From positions 1-6,618 of the forward strand of contig JAIROB010000046.1 in assembly GCA_031257695.1 (NCBI GenBank): a DNA stretch of 6,618 bases, written 5' to 3'. This document shows positions 5,962-6,618 of this stretch, in pieces (within the stretch, counting starts at the first letter, position 1; the number at the start of each line of letters is the position of its first letter). The notes under the pieces were generated by a model. The model had not been told where the DNA came from, did no database searches, and was given only the letters and a program-made list of their open reading frames with translations. Source of the stretch: Treponema sp. (GTDB taxonomy: Bacteria; Spirochaetota; Spirochaetia; Treponematales; Breznakiellaceae). Made by a program: the position numbers and the translations under genes.

Positions 5962-6001
5962 CCTCCTGTGTTATCATAAAGGGCAAAATTTTTTTCGTCA
6001 A
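5962..6001 (-). promoter_or_regulatory. sigma-70 promoter and ribosome site of the adenosyltransferase-like gene
   Basis: On the minus strand TTGACG (5996-6001) and TATGAT (5973-5978) are separated by exactly 17 bases, each one mismatch from consensus. The Shine-Dalgarno AGGAGG (5962-5967) is 7 bases from the ATG. The predicted start point (about 5966-5967) falls at the first base of the Shine-Dalgarno, so the leader would be only some 13 nt. The -35 box abuts the edge of the foldback repeat beginning at 6003. Confidence 0.7.
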
Positions 6002-6002
6002 G

Positions 6003-6190
6003 GCGGCGTCCCCCCCCATGGACCCAAGATGGGTTAGCGGGGACGCACTATGACTTTGTCCGGGGGTCCTGGTGGCTGGAAAAAATACGGGGCCCTCCGG
6101 TGGCCCCTCCCGCATTTTTTCCACCACCACCCCCCTTACACAGTGTCTGTGCGTCCCCGTGCCGCCTGAGGGTCCATGGGGGGGCCTGGG
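6003..6190. mobile_element. foldback (MITE-like) palindromic element, copy 2
   Basis: This is a long interrupted inverted repeat. CCCCCCATGGACCC (6012-6025) is the perfect complement of 6170-6183; GGGGACGCAC (6039-6048) of 6149-6158; TGGAAAAAAT (6077-6086) of 6114-6123; and GGGGCC (6089-6094) of 6102-6107 at the apex. The left half is also the second copy of the direct repeat at 5286. No reading frame is credible inside. Size and symmetry fit a non-autonomous foldback or REP-derived element; mobility is inferred, and no target-site duplication was established. Confidence 0.7.
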
Positions 6191-6206
6191 TCGCGGGACT
6201 TTGTTT
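6136..6206 (+). repeat. 88-bp-offset direct repeat, unit 1
   Basis: This unit shares TTACACAGTGT (6136-6146), a TCCATGGG block and TCGCGGGACTT (6191-6201) with the unit at 6224. It overlaps the right arm of the foldback element at 6003-6190. Confidence 0.75.
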
Positions 6207-6223
6207 TTCTGCCGATACGCCCA

Positions 6224-6292
6224 TTACACAGTGTGTGTGTCCCCGATCCGTTTAGGGATCCATGGGTGGGCCTTGGTCGCGGGACTTGTGTT
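6224..6292 (+). repeat. 88-bp-offset direct repeat, unit 2
   Basis: This is the second unit: TTACACAGTGT at 6224-6234 and TCGCGGGACTT at 6277-6287, with a 2-nt deletion relative to unit 1. It lacks a left-arm partner, so it looks like a solo right arm of the foldback family left by duplication. Confidence 0.75.
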
Positions 6293-6351
6293 GGGGGGGC
6301 ATTGTGTGAGCGCAGCCCCGCTCTTTTAAACACCAAAGCCCCGCGCCCAAG

Positions 6352-6575
6352 CCCCCTATGGGCCCCTTACGCTGCACGGGGACGTCCGGGACAAAGGCGG
6401 GGGGCGGCGGAGTCTGCCTGGCCGAACGTCTCTGGAATTCCCCGCTGGAGGAGACCCACAGGGGCTGCGGAAGCGGACTCTACAGGCAAGTGAGCGCCGG
6501 GCATACTCCGCCGCCCCCCGTTTTAGTCTATATGCGTCCCCGCTAACCTCATTCGGGCCCATAGGGGGACGCCCC
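6352..6575. mobile_element. foldback (MITE-like) palindromic element, copy 3
   Basis: The outer arms CCCCCTATGGGCCC (6352-6365) and 6555-6568 are perfect complements. CGGGGACG (6377-6384) pairs with 6535-6542. The 16-base CGGGGGGCGGCGGAGT (6398-6413) pairs perfectly with 6505-6520, continuing through TGCC (6415-6418) / GGCA (6500-6503). The right arm is an inverted relative of the element at 6003: GCGTCCCCGCTAACC (6534-6548) is the exact complement of 6032-6046. The central 80 or so bases show no gene. Short plus- and minus-strand frames here are by-products of high GC. Confidence 0.7.
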
Positions 6576-6618
6576 CCAAACGGCGTTTACAGCAAACACC
6601 CCCGCGCCTCCAGCGCCG
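6576..6618. other. right edge, no feature recognised
   Basis: GC-rich sequence following the foldback element. Nothing supportable is seen. It may be the beginning of a gene or repeat that continues beyond the window. Confidence 0.3.

Noticed and set aside
6072..6562. Several 60-105-aa frames on both strands in the right-hand cluster
   Set aside because: All lie in the foldback repeats, overlap each other and have no recognisable motifs or ribosome sites.
6003..6575. CRISPR array
   Set aside because: The repeats are 60-220 bp, imperfect, partly inverted and not evenly spaced, which is unlike CRISPR repeats.

Overview
The window is GC-rich and holds five protein genes between clusters of palindromic, GC-rich repeats. 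There is no rRNA, tRNA or CRISPR array. The mix of genes suggests a spirochaete, probably a Treponema-like or termite-gut relative: a degenerate REP-associated transposase relative of a type I associate with treponemes, a secreted PQQ-type beta-propeller with a HEAT-like tail, and abundant foldback repeats. This assignment rests on family recall and is of low confidence.

Layout. Positions 1-458 have no convincing gene; they carry a small inverted repeat with repeated AATCAGCG-type octamers, a perfect 25-bp-stem hairpin, two AT-rich hairpins and GC-rich DNA. A minus-strand gene (459-947) encodes a transposase-fold protein that has lost its HUH metal-binding motif. A minus-strand alpha/beta hydrolase of the lysophospholipase/monoacylglycerol lipase type (1097-2056) is transcribed divergently from an RNA m5U methyltransferase of the TrmA/RlmD family (2111-3277). 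Only 54 bp separate their start codons, and oppositely oriented promoter-like elements overlap there. Seven bases after the methyltransferase stop, a gene for an exported beta-propeller protein begins (3285-5285); it has an alanine-rich helical insert and a HEAT-like C-terminus, and the pair probably forms one transcript.

The right side is an accessory region. A minus-strand gene (5421-5954) encodes what looks like a degenerate PduO-type cobalamin adenosyltransferase that lacks the ATP-binding N-terminus. It sits between two direct copies of a repeat (55 of 60 bases identical) at 5296-5355 and 6012-6071. From 6003 to the end of the window no gene is credible; instead there are two large foldback elements of one family (6003-6190 and 6352-6575) and a direct repeat with an offset of about 88 bp (6136 and 6224).

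The most interesting possibility is that the HUH-less transposase-like protein and the palindromic repeat family belong to one domesticated or decaying REP/RAYT-like system, and that the adenosyltransferase-like gene has been bracketed by such repeats. The sequence shows the parts; the functional link is inference.
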